From the NCBI GenBank assembly GCA_030590715.1, contig JAUVCU010000115.1, positions 1 through 5,806 on the forward strand: 5,806 nucleotides of DNA. Direction: 5' to 3'. Source of the stretch: Lentisphaeria bacterium (GTDB taxonomy: Bacteria > Verrucomicrobiota > Lentisphaeria > Victivallales > JAUVCU01). Both the position numbers and the translations under genes were made by a program. The notes beneath the pieces were generated by a model, which searched no databases, was not told the DNA's origin, and saw only the letters and a program-made list of their open reading frames with translations. Numbering within the stretch: position 1 is the stretch's first letter; every line of letters starts with the position of its first letter. Below, one piece after another: positions 5,640 through 5,806 of the stretch.

Positions 5640-5648
5640 ACTATACCA
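5640..5648 (-). promoter_or_regulatory. Candidate extended -10 promoter of the maf operon
   Basis: On the minus strand TGGTATAGT gives a TGn extension plus TATAGT, five of six matches to the sigma-70 -10 box. The -35 region is poor (TTCAGG at a 16-base spacing), as is usual for extended -10 promoters. It would give a leader of roughly 60 bases before the ATG at 5574. No sigma-28 or sigma-54 consensus was found. Confidence 0.35.
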
Positions 5649-5681
5649 GTTACCTGCTTATCCTGAACTTTCTCTCCTCTC

Positions 5682-5718
5682 CAAATCTTTGTGTCGTGTT
5701 TCACGACACAAAGATTTG
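5682..5718. repeat. Perfect 17-bp inverted repeat with 3-base loop
   Basis: Bases 5682-5698 and 5702-5718 are exact reverse complements separated by TTT. The stem core is CTTTGTGTCGTG/CACGACACAAAG. It lies about 110 bases upstream of the small maf-like gene and about 35 bases upstream of its candidate -10 box. Neither strand has a U-tract after it, so it is not a standard intrinsic terminator. It could be the 3' hairpin of an upstream minus-strand gene beyond the window, an operator or a repeat-family member. Confidence 0.85.
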
Positions 5719-5806
5719 AGTTGTTGCTATTTTCCACTTTTTTTTCATAAAAGTTCTAAAGTGTTTTTTTATATAAACGATAACAATTGTGTAAGCTCGT
5801 TAGATT

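Noticed and set aside
5732..5770. Plus-strand terminator (CACTTT...AAAGTG followed by seven T)
   Set aside because: The stem is all but two pairs A-T with a long loop, alternative pairings compete, and there is no plus-strand gene before it.
5769..5804. Tail of an upstream minus-strand gene ending SNELTQLLSFI, possibly flagellin
   Set aside because: Only 11 codons are visible and the ending does not clearly match a flagellin C-terminus; another frame is also open to 5756, so no call is made.

Overview
The window carries five largely or fully readable protein genes on the minus strand and the 3' end of one gene on the plus strand. The AT-leaning composition, the EF-Ts and S2 sequences and the Lys/Ala/Pro-rich S2 tail are not gammaproteobacterial in character. 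They look most like the PVC superphylum (a Lentisphaerota-type bacterium), but this is a memory-based impression and should be held loosely. The presence of a Maf-type glycosyltransferase and a PseC-like aminotransferase suggests a motile bacterium that decorates flagellin or its surface with nonulosonic (pseudaminic/legionaminic-type) acids.

Layout from left to right. Positions 1-138 (+) hold the C-terminal end of a DegT/DnrJ/EryC1-family sugar aminotransferase, probably PseC-like. Positions 134-302 hold a long interrupted inverted repeat with palindromic arms, filling the gap between the convergent aminotransferase and hemW genes. Positions 318-1415 (-) are a radical SAM HemW-like protein. 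Positions 1445-1476 are a strong intrinsic terminator behind tsf. Positions 1504-2301 (-) are tsf and 2394-3287 (-) are rpsB, the usual translation pair, with a GC-rich hairpin between them. Positions 3288-3601 are a 314-base AT-rich noncoding stretch that must hold the rpsB promoter and leader. Positions 3602-5119 (-) are a DUF115/Maf motility-associated glycosyltransferase. It overlaps by 4 bases (ATGA) a small upstream gene at 5116-5574 (-), which looks like the detached N-terminal domain of the same protein. Positions 5575-5806 are noncoding or nearly so, with a perfect 17-bp hairpin.

The two glycan genes at the edges plausibly serve one pathway: synthesis of a nonulosonic acid and its transfer to flagellin. 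The central rpsB-tsf-hemW block is housekeeping: ribosome assembly, EF-Tu recycling and heme handling. The most interesting points are the apparent fission of the Maf protein into two translationally coupled genes, the unexplained 169-base palindromic element at the left, and the perfect hairpin upstream of the Maf operon. No CRISPR array, rRNA, tRNA or transposase gene was seen. No clearly new multi-gene system is evident.
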